Assembly (NCBI GenBank): GCA_934691725.1
Contig: CAKUTF010000023.1
Span: 1 to 43,669 of the forward strand
Length of the DNA stretch: 43,669 nt
From: an uncultured Fibrobacter sp.
Lineage (GTDB): Bacteria; Fibrobacterota; Fibrobacteria; Fibrobacterales; Fibrobacteraceae
Direction of reading: 5' to 3'
Part shown: piece after piece, positions 8,601 through 17,750 of the stretch
How positions within the stretch are numbered: position 1 is the stretch's first letter
Layout of the letters: every line of letters starts with the position of its first letter
Translations under genes and position numbers: made by a program
The notes under the pieces: model-generated
Database searches by the model: none
Told to the model about the DNA's origin: nothing
What the model saw: the letters and a program-made list of their open reading frames with translations, nothing else

Positions 8601-9731
8601 AAAATACGTGTCCCGCAAAAAGGCATCCTTTTCGGTCCGAAGATAGCGCAAGACGGAAATTTCCGTTCCCGAACTTGCCGTAGAAATATCCGAAAGACGC
8701 AGACCGGAACCGCCCGAAGCCCATCCCAGCTGGAAATACTGGTAAAAGCTATAGGGGGAAGAGGAATAGTAATACTCCATGCCGTCGCCGGCGAGCGCCG
8801 GATTTTCAAGGTCGATTCGCTTCCAGAGCGATGTCCCGTAGCCCGCAAAAAAAATCGTGTCGCCGTCATCGAAAGTTCCGTCAGCCGACAGGGAGTTCGG
8901 ACCATGGTCCCGAATCTCGATGGGAATTTCAAAAAGCCTGTTCGGCAGGATATCCGCGGAACTCCGGATGACGTCGGGCATCGTATCCTGGGGGGCGCCG
9001 TACAGCCTGAGCTTTTCGATTGGAATCCCTTCGCAATCCGAAGCCCGCGCAACTTCCCGGCAAGCGTTGTAAATCTGGCGATAGGTCACTGCGTAAAGCC
9101 CGTCTTCCGCCGTGCTTCCGTTTTCCCTGTCGCCCACCAGAATCCGGGCGAGCCAATTTACGTTCGAAGCGCTCGAACCCGCGCTTTTGCGAAGCGCTCT
9201 CGACTTTTTGTTTTTCGTTCCGAACGAAGCGGCTCCCTGGGGATTTCGGACATTTGAAAGCAGGCGGTTTCCCGGGCGGACGTTTTCCGGCTTCCCCGAA
9301 AATGTCACCGAGACCTGAAAGTTTTTCCGCACAAGAACCGACGAACCCGATCCGCGAACGAGCGGCACAAGGATATCGACCACCCATACATCGTCCCAGA
9401 GCTTTGGCGCGGAGACTTCCACGGATGCGTTTTCGAGCGCATCCGCCCTGCACCAGCGCTCAGGAAACTTCGCCGAGACGGAATCCTTGACATTGACGGA
9501 AGGCTTTGCGTTTGCCGGAACCGCTACGCGGTACACGCGGTAGGGCGTCCTGGAATTTTCCTTGTAAAAGGCGTTTTCCGGGAGTAGCCGAAAATCTCCA
9601 TCTTCGCAAGAAGCCGGCGAAATGTCGGAAACGCCATCCCGGAAGACAAAACGCGACTTGGAATCTTCGACGATTTCAAAAGCAGAAAGAAACGCCGCCC
9701 AGAACAGAACGCAAAAAACGCCCAGACGCAC
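5652..9731 (-). CDS. Gingipain-like C25 cysteine peptidase, PorU-like
   Basis: 1359 residues, starting at a GTG (V/MRLGVFCVLFWAAFLSAFE, a signal peptide). The peptidase region lies around residues 660-1030. It includes the histidine motif TIYFGHGSISDWAF (His870) and the cysteine motif LGSFSCTVGRFDKGD (Cys904), the expected His/Cys pair of family C25, followed by GAIASIGATRETFGSYN and LLGEPVVQMP, which resemble PorU, the sortase of the type IX secretion system. The C-terminus has Ig-like regions and a FlgD-like end: FIYNQNGRMVQRI, TTWDGRDFYGRKLANGLYHYVV. PorU cleaves secretion signals from exported proteins at the outer membrane. The gene starts 3 bases after tldD. Confidence is high for C25 and moderate for PorU; another secreted C25 peptidase is the alternative. 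Confidence 0.85.
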   Translation of the reverse strand: MRLGVFCVLFWAAFLSAFEIVEDSKSRFVFRDGVSDISPASCEDGDFRLLPENAFYKENSRTPYRVYRVAVPANAKPSVNVKDSVSAKFPERWCRADALENASVEVSAPKLWDDVWVVDILVPLVRGSGSSVLVRKNFQVSVTFSGKPENVRPGNRLLSNVRNPQGAASFGTKNKKSRALRKSAGSSASNVNWLARILVGDRENGSTAEDGLYAVTYRQIYNACREVARASDCEGIPIEKLRLYGAPQDTMPDVIRSSADILPNRLFEIPIEIRDHGPNSLSADGTFDDGDTIFFAGYGTSLWKRIDLENPALAGDGMEYYYSSSPYSFYQYFQLGWASGGSGLRLSDISTASSGTEISVLRYLRTEKDAFLRDTYFGNEGGWEEATGKEWFWFWGSPNDSLEISTSSLFSSRNANLPHKRESGKSFLSVSYFPHRSAYSSTLADGSRQSATSLSDSGYAARMKDIRFVFNANGERYLSADYRRLLPGGNFEFETSALKPSGNSYSLRMLPNGMHFERFDGFSLAYAWNPALENDTAEWIFPGTRNGKIKVPLSAASDVRVLKFKDFRPVGLLPVKGGFFYDSVSAAEDVRYLVYNQQAFRKPAEIEAIPARIDGVLEDIARISSKTEYLIIAPEAFQVPAVELGRFRSEGKAAKSYRTAVVLAEDIFRAYSGGAKDPVAIRNYLAYARSVSPNLTSAVLAGNGNFDYRGFHSGYKTNWLPPFEKEDAVVEDFFAVLDSGEQVLHGEYDLDLNIGRLPLASVADFKAYNAKIEEHEGASADNSSWRSSLVVTADDAWTGFAPDYIEHTASAEDLSRSLLARSESEDYHLDIKKIYLLDYTADASGQKLSAATDLINRINQGALFTIYFGHGSISDWAFEGLMKPSYVSSLSNESRYTVLGSFSCTVGRFDKGDETSLSETFIQASRRGAIASIGATRETFGSYNRVFAKSFVLNALFPSGRTLGEAYRLSKGATLRQGKSQRLNNERYVLLGEPVVQMPKAELSVKLDQKIDTIRALDSMEISGSVSGISNGTLHLSILEQSYEKKLSEAPARDDSVAVLYDGAQIFSEDVDIRDGRFSVSFITPRKIAFGDTAAEIRLWASGNSNGSVGRFLVSGISISGTSPYADSIIRNDSLPPDIRIQSCLSPSSGTSFSEGETVTLASPACLQVTVSDSTAIDFREESDEGISFEVSGEAVSASPFHPYPYLEQSSKKAVARMTFGESRYPAGTYTFKVSAQDIIGNAAARTVKVRITDGLTEGLSDVFTVPNPMKRKGATFYFKDLAVGRSANVTIFIYNQNGRMVQRIPNAVSGVTTWDGRDFYGRKLANGLYHYVVVSKVPAAEGMPAKTFRKKQKLVISR

Positions 9732-9734
9732 AGG

Positions 9735-11117
9735 CTACCGTCCCCCGACCAGAATGGAATCCACCTTGATAGTCGGCTGCCCAACCGTCACCGGAACATA
9801 CCCGGAAGCGGCGCCGCAAACCCCTGCCGCAAGCGAAAAATCTTCCCCGACCATCGAAATTTCCCGAAGAACCTGGTCGCCTTTTCCGATGAGGGTCGCC
9901 CCGCGCACGGGCCTTCCGATTTTTCCGTGTTCGATTTCATAGCCCTCTTCGACGGCAAAATTGAACTCCCCCGTCGCCGGGTTCACGGAACCGCCCGCCA
10001 TCTTGGACGCGTAAAGGCCGTGTTCCACGCTGCGTATCATCGAATCGAAAGAATCCTTTCCCGGAGCGATAAACGTATTGCGCATCCGGCTGACCGGAGC
10101 GTATTTGTAAGACTCGCGCCTGCCGCTCCCCGTCCGTTCGACGCCCGTTTCCTTCGCCCCGACCATGTCCGACATGTAGCTTTTGAGAACGCCGTTTTCG
10201 ATTAGAACCGTCCTTTTCGCAGGCATTCCCTCGTCATCGACAGCAACGCTCCCCCAGGAACCGGGAATCGTACCGTCGTCGATTGCCGTGAGGCAAGGCT
10301 TCGCCACGGCTTCGCCGAGCTTTCCGACAAAGGGACTTGCGTTATGACGGATGGCTTCGGTTTCTAGCGGATGCCCGACCGCTTCGTGAAAAATGACGCC
10401 TCCAAATCCGGGTCCCATCACGACAGGCATCACGCCGCCCGCGATATGCCCCGCTTCGAGCATTCGGAGCGAGCGTTCGGCTGCCGTCTCGGCCAAATGC
10501 TCCGCATTGAACTTTTCAAGCGATTCGTAACCGGCAAGCGCCCCGGGAGCTTCCCTTGAAACGATCTTTTCCTTTCCCTCGCCCGCGGTCACGTTGATGC
10601 CGAGCCGTGTATGTACGCGGAAATCGCTCACGTTTACGCCGCTTGAACTGATAACGCTTATGTGCGAGAGCGAATCGGAAATGCTGACAGCTACCTGGCA
10701 TATCTTTTCGGAAACCCGGCGTGCGCTCCTGTCCGCAGCGTGCAAAAAATCCAGCTTGTAAGCGTTCCCCAAAATTCCCGGGTCCTTGAAATCCGGGTAA
10801 CCGTTTCCAAAGCGGCGAGGGTTCGGATTAAATTCCAGGACATTCGGCGATGCGAAACATCCCCGTCCGAAAGCGAGCGTTTTCACCATGTTCAAAAGAG
10901 CGTCCTTGCTTTCGTCGCTCGTAAAGGCATAAAGGACTTCCGAGCCGAACAAAAGGCGTACGCCGATGCCGAATTCCGTCCCGGCGGAAGCCGTTTCGAT
11001 AGAACCGTCCTTGAGAGAGAGCGTCGAAGAACGCGTTTCCTCTTCAAAGATTTCCACGTAATCCGCCCCGAAACCCGTTCCCGCTTCCAGAATGGATTCT
11101 GCAATGTCGCGATTCAT
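9735..11117 (-). CDS. tldD: TldD-family metalloprotease
   Basis: 460 residues, close to the usual TldD length. The zinc-binding HExxxH appears as FHEAVGHPLETEA at about residues 233-245, preceded by GPGFGGVI. The C-terminal half carries SWGSVAVDDEGMPAKRTVLIENGVL and RMRNTFIAPG, which are family hallmarks. TldD works with TldE/PmbA as a heterodimeric cytoplasmic protease that trims peptides; no PmbA gene is in the window. The ATG overlaps the hisF stop as ATGA, so translation is probably coupled. Confidence 0.9.
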   Translation of the reverse strand: MNRDIAESILEAGTGFGADYVEIFEEETRSSTLSLKDGSIETASAGTEFGIGVRLLFGSEVLYAFTSDESKDALLNMVKTLAFGRGCFASPNVLEFNPNPRRFGNGYPDFKDPGILGNAYKLDFLHAADRSARRVSEKICQVAVSISDSLSHISVISSSGVNVSDFRVHTRLGINVTAGEGKEKIVSREAPGALAGYESLEKFNAEHLAETAAERSLRMLEAGHIAGGVMPVVMGPGFGGVIFHEAVGHPLETEAIRHNASPFVGKLGEAVAKPCLTAIDDGTIPGSWGSVAVDDEGMPAKRTVLIENGVLKSYMSDMVGAKETGVERTGSGRRESYKYAPVSRMRNTFIAPGKDSFDSMIRSVEHGLYASKMAGGSVNPATGEFNFAVEEGYEIEHGKIGRPVRGATLIGKGDQVLREISMVGEDFSLAAGVCGAASGYVPVTVGQPTIKVDSILVGGR

Positions 11118-11899
11118 AGGCGCCCCGGTTTTCTGACTGGAATTTTCGAGTTTTCCATCGCCTGTTTGATGTCTCCGATCGAATAGGTGCCGAAGTGGAC
11201 CATGCTTGCGACAAGAGCCGCGTCCGCAGCCGTCTTTTGGAAAAGCTCGACGATGTGGGATGGAGTTCCCGCTCCGCCAGAAGCGATGACCGGGATTCCG
11301 ACAGAGCGCGCTATCTTGTCCGTGATTTCCAGCTCATAGCCGTTCTGTACGCCGTCCGTGTCCATCGCGTTCAGGCAGATTTCCCCCGCGCCGAGGGATT
11401 CCGCCTTTTTCGCCCATTCGACAGCGTCGAGTCCCGTTGCGGAACGACCGCCCTTGATGTAGATTTCATAACCCGAAGGCGTCTTTTCCGAAACGCCGAC
11501 GCGCTTCGCGTCCATCCCGAGCACGATGCACTGGTTTCCGAAAGCCTTTGCGCCTTCTTCGATAATTTCGGGATGCAGGACCGCGAGGCTGTTCACGCTG
11601 ACCTTTTCCGCGCCGGCCAAAAGAACCTGGTGCATATCATCAAGGCTGCGGATGCCGCCTCCGACGGAAAACGGGATAAAGACGTTTTTTGCTATGTCCT
11701 TCACCATTTCCAGATCGCACGGACGATTTTCCGCGCTGGCCGTGATGTCGTAAAACACGAGTTCATCGACGCCTTCCGCGCTGTACTTCGCACCGAGCTC
11801 CACAGGGTCTCCGACATCGACATTTCCCTTGAAGCGAACGCCTTTTGTCACCTTGCGGTTCCGGACATCGAGACAGATGATCAGACGCTTTGTCAGCAT
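11114..11899 (-). CDS. hisF: Imidazole glycerol phosphate synthase, cyclase subunit
   Basis: A (beta/alpha)8 barrel enzyme. It converts PRFAR plus ammonia from HisH to imidazole glycerol phosphate and AICAR in histidine synthesis. The N-terminus is LTKRLIICLDVRNRKVTKGVRF with the catalytic Asp in CLDV. The second catalytic Asp is in VLGMDAKRV, and phosphate-binding SVGGGIRS and VIASGGAG are present. I chose the ATG at 11899 rather than an in-frame ATG four codons upstream, because GGAG sits six bases ahead and family members start ML(A/T)KR. It overlaps hisH by 7 bases and tldD by 4. Confidence 0.95.
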   Translation of the reverse strand: MLTKRLIICLDVRNRKVTKGVRFKGNVDVGDPVELGAKYSAEGVDELVFYDITASAENRPCDLEMVKDIAKNVFIPFSVGGGIRSLDDMHQVLLAGAEKVSVNSLAVLHPEIIEEGAKAFGNQCIVLGMDAKRVGVSEKTPSGYEIYIKGGRSATGLDAVEWAKKAESLGAGEICLNAMDTDGVQNGYELEITDKIARSVGIPVIASGGAGTPSHIVELFQKTAADAALVASMVHFGTYSIGDIKQAMENSKIPVRKPGRL

Positions 11900-12519
11900 A
11901 CGCCGCTCCATGCGCTAAAGTTTTTTAAGACACGAAGACCGACGTCTCCGCTCTTTTCTAAGTGGAACTGTGTCGCGACAAGGTTTTCCCGGCAAATCGC
12001 CGACACGAAACTTTGCGAACCGAACGTCGTCCGGGCTAGGGCGTTTTCCGCGGCTATCGAATCGGGATGATAGGAATGCACAAAGTAAAAGTCGCTTCCG
12101 TCCGGGATGCCTTCAAACAGCGGGTGATCTTTCAGAAAGTCCACCTGGTTCCATCCCATCTGCGGGATCTTGATGCCCGGTTCTTCCCGAAAACGGACCG
12201 CTTTACCGTCGATTAGTCCGAGACATTTCACTCCGCCGTTTTCCTCGCTCGATTGCAGGACGATTTGGCATCCGATGCAAATCCCGAGGACGGGGCGTTT
12301 CCGTTCGACGACCCGGAAAATCGCATTCCCAATCCCTGAGTTTTCGAGGGTTTCCATCGCGGAGCGGGCTGCCCCGACACCCGGAAAGACGAGACGGTCC
12401 GCATCGGCGATTTCCGACGGGTCGCTCGAAGCCTTGACGGAAATTCCCAAATGCCCGAACGCGTTCAGGACCGAGGTCAGGTTTCCCGCATGGTAGTCAA
12501 CAACGATAAAGCGTTCCAT
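11893..12519 (-). CDS. hisH: Imidazole glycerol phosphate synthase, glutaminase subunit
   Basis: 208 residues, a class I glutamine amidotransferase that supplies ammonia to HisF. The nucleophile cysteine is in PVLGICIGCQ (about residue 80), and the oxyanion and substrate region FVFPGVGAARSAM is present. The catalytic His and Glu are in QFHLEKSGDVG near the end. The usual motif is QFHPEKS; here Pro is replaced by Leu while both catalytic residues stay. It follows the fumarase gene by 14 bases and overlaps hisF, so the two subunits are made together. No strong Shine-Dalgarno is visible. Confidence 0.93.
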   Translation of the reverse strand: MERFIVVDYHAGNLTSVLNAFGHLGISVKASSDPSEIADADRLVFPGVGAARSAMETLENSGIGNAIFRVVERKRPVLGICIGCQIVLQSSEENGGVKCLGLIDGKAVRFREEPGIKIPQMGWNQVDFLKDHPLFEGIPDGSDFYFVHSYHPDSIAAENALARTTFGSQSFVSAICRENLVATQFHLEKSGDVGLRVLKNFSAWSGVC

Positions 12520-12533
12520 ATTTTTTCTTGAAA

Positions 12534-14171
<1,638 letters not shown>

Positions 14172-14202
14172 AGAAGCCTCTTTTTTGAAATGATTCGCCT
14201 AG

Positions 14203-14208
14203 AAAATA
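14203..14208 (-). promoter_or_regulatory. -10-like hexamer of the fumarase operon
   Basis: Minus-strand TATTTT, about 31 bases ahead of the fumarase ATG, leaving room for a short leader with GAGG. The -35 was not assigned. Confidence 0.4.
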
Positions 14209-14236
14209 GAATTTTCGCGCTTTTCTGAAAATCCCT

Positions 14237-14266
14237 TTGCCACAATTCGGCAACAAGAGTTATTTT
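14237..14266 (+). promoter_or_regulatory. Promoter of the Ala-rich protein gene
   Basis: TTGCCA (14237-14242), 18-base spacer, TATTTT (14261-14266). TTGCC and GGCAA also form a small inverted repeat over the -35 (14237-14253). A GGCAG/CTGCC hairpin at 14279-14294 lies in the leader, and AAGGA precedes the ATG at 14321. Confidence 0.5.
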
Positions 14267-14320
14267 TCTAGTGAAATCGGCAGGCCTCTCTGCCATGGAT
14301 TTTTTTAACAAGGACAAACC

Positions 14321-14986
14321 ATGAAACTCACGAAGACTCTTTTTTCCGCACTTGTGCTTGCCGCGTTTGCTTTTGCAGCCGACGAAGCAAAGCCGGTCCC
14401 CGCAGCTGACACGGCAAAGACCGTCGCCACGGAAGCTCCAGCCGAATCGCCCAAGGCGGAGACGGCAAAGGTTGAGCCCGCCAAGGCTGATTCCGTGACC
14501 CCGGCAGCGACGGACACGACCGCAAAAGCCGCCGAACAGGCTGCACCTTCCGACACGGCAAAAACCGATTCCGTAAAGACTGCGGCAACCGAAGCGAACG
14601 TTCCTGCGGATTCCGCAAAGACCGTCGCCGTAGATTCTGCGAAAACGGATTCGGCAAAGGTCGCTGAACAGGTCGTCGCCGATTCCGCGGTAACCGCCCA
14701 GGCAGACTCCGCCAAGGCGGACACTTCCGAAGTTCTCGAAGCGAAAGCAGCCCCGATAGACACGGCGAACGTCGATTCCGCAGCAGCCGCGCCTGTGGAT
14801 TCCATGGCGACCGTCAAGGCCGACTCCGCAAAGACGGAAACAGCCGAGACGCAGCCCGCACCTGAAGAAAAGAGCGAAGCCCGCACCGCCGGACAGACCA
14901 TCATGGAAAACCCGCTCGAATTCATTATCGTAAGCGCGGCGTTTATCGCGAGCGTCCTCGTCATCATCTTCACAGGCAAGGACTGA
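14321..14986 (+). CDS. Secreted Ala-rich, C-terminally membrane-anchored protein
   Basis: 221 residues. A signal peptide (MKLTKTLFSALVLAAFAFAAD) is followed by about 160 residues of low-complexity sequence built from Ala, Asp, Ser, Lys and Thr, with recurring DSAKT/DTAKT words (for example ADSAKTVAVDSAKTDSAKV). The C-terminus has MENPLEFIIVSAAFIASVLVIIFTGKD, one transmembrane helix with a short cytoplasmic tail. This suggests a flexible extracytoplasmic segment held in the inner membrane. No enzyme domain or family is recognised. It is single-gene, with its own promoter and terminator. AAGGA seven bases before the ATG supports the start. A long antisense frame here is a composition artefact. 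Confidence 0.8.
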   Translation: MKLTKTLFSALVLAAFAFAADEAKPVPAADTAKTVATEAPAESPKAETAKVEPAKADSVTPAATDTTAKAAEQAAPSDTAKTDSVKTAATEANVPADSAKTVAVDSAKTDSAKVAEQVVADSAVTAQADSAKADTSEVLEAKAAPIDTANVDSAAAAPVDSMATVKADSAKTETAETQPAPEEKSEARTAGQTIMENPLEFIIVSAAFIASVLVIIFTGKD

Positions 14987-14999
14987 TTTCAAAAACGTT

Positions 15000-15037
15000 T
15001 TTGGAAAAGTCTCTCCATACGGAGAGGCTTTTTTTGT
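15000..15037 (+). terminator. Terminator after the Ala-rich protein gene
   Basis: CTCTCC, loop ATAC, GGAGAG form a stem around 15012-15027 with AAAAG/CTTTT flanks, followed by TTTTTTTG. Confidence 0.85.
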
Positions 15038-15055
15038 GTACCCATTTCAAGGCGC

Positions 15056-15100
15056 ACAAAAAAAGCCCCGAAAGTCTTTTGACATTCGAGGCTCTTGTTT
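15056..15100 (-). terminator. Terminator of rpsO-pnp
   Basis: On the minus strand AGCCTCGAATGTC, loop AAAA, GACTTTCGGGGCT form a 13-position stem with one mismatch, followed by TTTTTTTG. It lies just downstream of the pnp stop at 15119. Confidence 0.85.
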
Positions 15101-15118
15101 AATCAGCTGTATAATAAG

Positions 15119-17323
15119 CTAGGCTTGCGGCTGCTCGGGAAGAGGGGCTTCCGGCTGTTGCTGTTCCGCGGGCTTCTCCTTGTGGAGCAGAGCCTTGATG
15201 GAAAGCTTTACCTTGCCCTTCGGATCGACGCCCATGCAGAGCACGGTCACTTCGTCACCCACGTGCACGATGTCTTCGACCTTCTCGACGCGGTAGTCGG
15301 CAAGTTCGGAAATGTGCACCAAGCCGTCGCGACCCGGGAGAATCTCGACAAATGCGCCAAACGGCTGGATAGTCTTGACCTTTCCCTTGTAGATACGGCC
15401 CGGTTCGGGTTCCGCGGTAAGCTCCTCGATCATGCGACGGCAGACGGCACCGGCCTTGGCATTCGGCGCGGCGATGTCGATCATGCCCGATTCGTCGATG
15501 TTGATCTGGCAACCGGTCTGGGCCTGCATTCCCTTGATGACCGAGCCGCCGGAACCGATGACATCGCGAATCTTCGTGGTCGGGATGCGCATCTTGAGCA
15601 TCGTCGGAGCCTTCGGGGACAAGTGTTCACGCGGGGCGGGAATCGCTTCCTTGATCTTGCCGAGAATGTGCAGACGGCCTTCGCGCGCCTGGTCCAGAGC
15701 CTTGCGCATCAGTTCCGGCGTAATGCCCTTGATCTTGATGTCCATCTGGAACGCGGTGATGCCGTATTCGGTACCCGTGACCTTAAAGTCCATGTCGCCT
15801 AAGTGGTCTTCCGTTCCGGTGATGTCCGTCAGGATTTTAATCTTTTCGTCATCGGCGTGACCCGTTTCGGAGATAAGTCCCATCGCGACGCCCGCAACCG
15901 GAGCCTTGATAGGAACGCCGGCATCCATCAGCGACAGCGTTCCGCCGCAGACGGACGCCATCGAAGAGGAACCGTTGGACTCGAGAATTTCCGATACGAT
16001 GCGGATCGTATAGGGGAAATCTTCTGTCACCGGGAGAACCGCCTTGAGCGAACGTTCGGCAAGATGTCCGTGACCGATTTCGCGGCGGGACATGCCGAGT
16101 TTCTTGCATTCGCCAACGCAGAACGGCGGGAAGTTGTAGTGGAGCATGTAGCTCTTCGAACCTTCGCCCTGGAGCGTCTCGTAGCGCTGTTCGTCGGCCT
16201 TGGTTCCGAGCGTGCAGCTGACAAGCGCCTGGGTTTCCCCGCGCTGGAACACGGCGGAACCGTGGACGCTCGGCAAGACACCCAGCTGGATTTCAATCGG
16301 GCGGACTTCCGTCGTCGCGCGTCCGTCGATACGGCGTCCTTCGTTGAGGATCATCGTGCGCATCGTCGTCCGTTCGAGGTCTGCAAAGATCGCCTTTGCG
16401 TCGGCAAGAAGCGCAGCGTCCTGGGCTTCGCCTTCGCCGATAATCGCGAGGATTTTCGGGTCGGCGACGACCTTGGCTTCCAGTTCAGCCATTTTCGGAT
16501 AGAGCTGCGTTTTCACCATGTTCGCATGGAGCGCCGCGTTGAGTTCGTCGAAGATGACATCCTTGACTGTCGCGACGAGCTTGTCGTGCGCCTCCCCCTT
16601 GTTCTTCGGGGTAAGGACCATCTTCGCCTTGGCGAATTTCGCGCAGAGCTCGGCCTGGGCCTTGCAGAGTTCCTTGATCGCGTCATGGCCTGTCGTGATG
16701 GCCTTGATCATCGTGTCTTCGGAAACTTCGTAGGCGCCGCCTTCGACCATGCAGACGGAATTTTCCGTACCGGCGACCACCAGGTCCAGATCGGCCACGG
16801 AAACTTCTTCGTAGGACGGATTCACAATGTACTTGTCGCCTATCACGGCAACGCGCACCGCCGCCACCTGTTCCTCGAACGGAAGTTCGGAAAGACCGAT
16901 GGCGAGAGACGCCGCGGAAACGCCAAAGACGTCCGGGGCGAACTTCTTGTCCGCCGAGAGGACATTCACGATGACCTGGACTTCACGGGTGAAGTTGTCC
17001 GGGAACATCGGGCGGATCGGACGGTCGATGATTCGCGCCGAGAGAATTTCGTCGTCGCTTGGACGTCCCGGTTCACGCTTGTTGTAGCCACCCGGCAAAC
17101 GACCGGCGGCATAGGCCTTTTCGCGATATTCAACGGTCAGCGGGAAAAAGTCCCCGTCCTTTTCCGGTCCGAAGCAGACCGTCGCGAGCAAAAAAGCGTC
17201 ACCAATCTTGATGACCGCAGAGCCCGAAGCCTGCTTCGCGAGGCGACCGGTTTCCATCACGACAGAAGTCCCATCGGGGAGCTTCGCCGTAATTTCCTTG
17301 GCCGCGAGCATTTTGTATTCCAT
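15119..17323 (-). CDS. pnp: Polyribonucleotide nucleotidyltransferase
   Basis: 734 residues, the usual PNPase length. Two RNase PH-like domains (roughly 10-220 and 310-540, with an alpha-helical linker) carry GGYNKREPGRPSDDEIL and, in the catalytic second core, QRGETQALVSCTLGT and ILESNGSSSMASVCGGTLSLMDAGVP with DMDFKVTGT. A KH domain follows (VIGSGGSVIKGMQ) and then an S1 domain (GRIYKGKVKTIQPFGAFVEILPG). It degrades RNA 3' to 5' with phosphate and is part of RNA turnover complexes. It follows rpsO by 15 bases, the classic rpsO-pnp pairing. GAAGGA ahead of the ATG supports the start. The C-terminal tail is Gln/Pro/Glu-rich. Confidence 0.97.
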   Translation of the reverse strand: MEYKMLAAKEITAKLPDGTSVVMETGRLAKQASGSAVIKIGDAFLLATVCFGPEKDGDFFPLTVEYREKAYAAGRLPGGYNKREPGRPSDDEILSARIIDRPIRPMFPDNFTREVQVIVNVLSADKKFAPDVFGVSAASLAIGLSELPFEEQVAAVRVAVIGDKYIVNPSYEEVSVADLDLVVAGTENSVCMVEGGAYEVSEDTMIKAITTGHDAIKELCKAQAELCAKFAKAKMVLTPKNKGEAHDKLVATVKDVIFDELNAALHANMVKTQLYPKMAELEAKVVADPKILAIIGEGEAQDAALLADAKAIFADLERTTMRTMILNEGRRIDGRATTEVRPIEIQLGVLPSVHGSAVFQRGETQALVSCTLGTKADEQRYETLQGEGSKSYMLHYNFPPFCVGECKKLGMSRREIGHGHLAERSLKAVLPVTEDFPYTIRIVSEILESNGSSSMASVCGGTLSLMDAGVPIKAPVAGVAMGLISETGHADDEKIKILTDITGTEDHLGDMDFKVTGTEYGITAFQMDIKIKGITPELMRKALDQAREGRLHILGKIKEAIPAPREHLSPKAPTMLKMRIPTTKIRDVIGSGGSVIKGMQAQTGCQINIDESGMIDIAAPNAKAGAVCRRMIEELTAEPEPGRIYKGKVKTIQPFGAFVEILPGRDGLVHISELADYRVEKVEDIVHVGDEVTVLCMGVDPKGKVKLSIKALLHKEKPAEQQQPEAPLPEQPQA

Positions 17324-17338
17324 AAGCTATCCTTCGAA

Positions 17339-17611
17339 TTAACCGCGGAGACCCAGTTCCTTGATCAACTGGCGGCAGGCGTTGATGTCCTGCTTTTCAT
17401 AAAACTTGAGAAGGTTCTTGCGCTTTGCAACCATCATGCTCATGCCGCGGAGGGAGTGGAAGTCCTTCTTGTGAATCTTGGCGTGTTCCGTCAGGTTCTT
17501 GATCCTTTCCGTGAGAATCGCAATCTGGACGCGGACATTTCCCGAGTCTTTTTCGTTTGCACCGAACTTGGCAGTGAGTTCCTGAACTTTTTCTTTTGTA
17601 ATGGTAGCCAT
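17339..17611 (-). CDS. rpsO: 30S ribosomal protein S15
   Basis: 90 residues. ITKEKVQELTAKFGANEKDSGNVRVQIA, then HAKIHKKDFHSLRGM and LLKFYEKQDINACRQLIKELGLRG are the S15 signature. It binds 16S rRNA early in small-subunit assembly. An in-frame ATG lies four codons upstream (17623), but an AAGGA sits only three bases before that one, and family members begin M(A/S)xTKE, so I prefer 17611. The gap 17612-17750 should hold the rpsO promoter; I could not assign one with confidence. Confidence 0.95.
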   Translation of the reverse strand: MATITKEKVQELTAKFGANEKDSGNVRVQIAILTERIKNLTEHAKIHKKDFHSLRGMSMMVAKRKNLLKFYEKQDINACRQLIKELGLRG

Positions 17612-17750
17612 ATTGCTGTCCATTTCCTTTTGGTTTTATGTGAACGAATTACTTTAAGCCTCTTCTCTGCCTGCACCCAGTGGAATTTGGCGATTCTGGT
17701 CTGCAAATCCAAGGCAAAACGCAACTACTTGGTTTCAAATGTAGAAAAAA

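Noticed and set aside
11893..12519. HisH inactivated by the FHLEKS change
   Set aside because: The catalytic Cys, His and Glu are all present; only a neighbouring Pro differs, so activity is likely kept.
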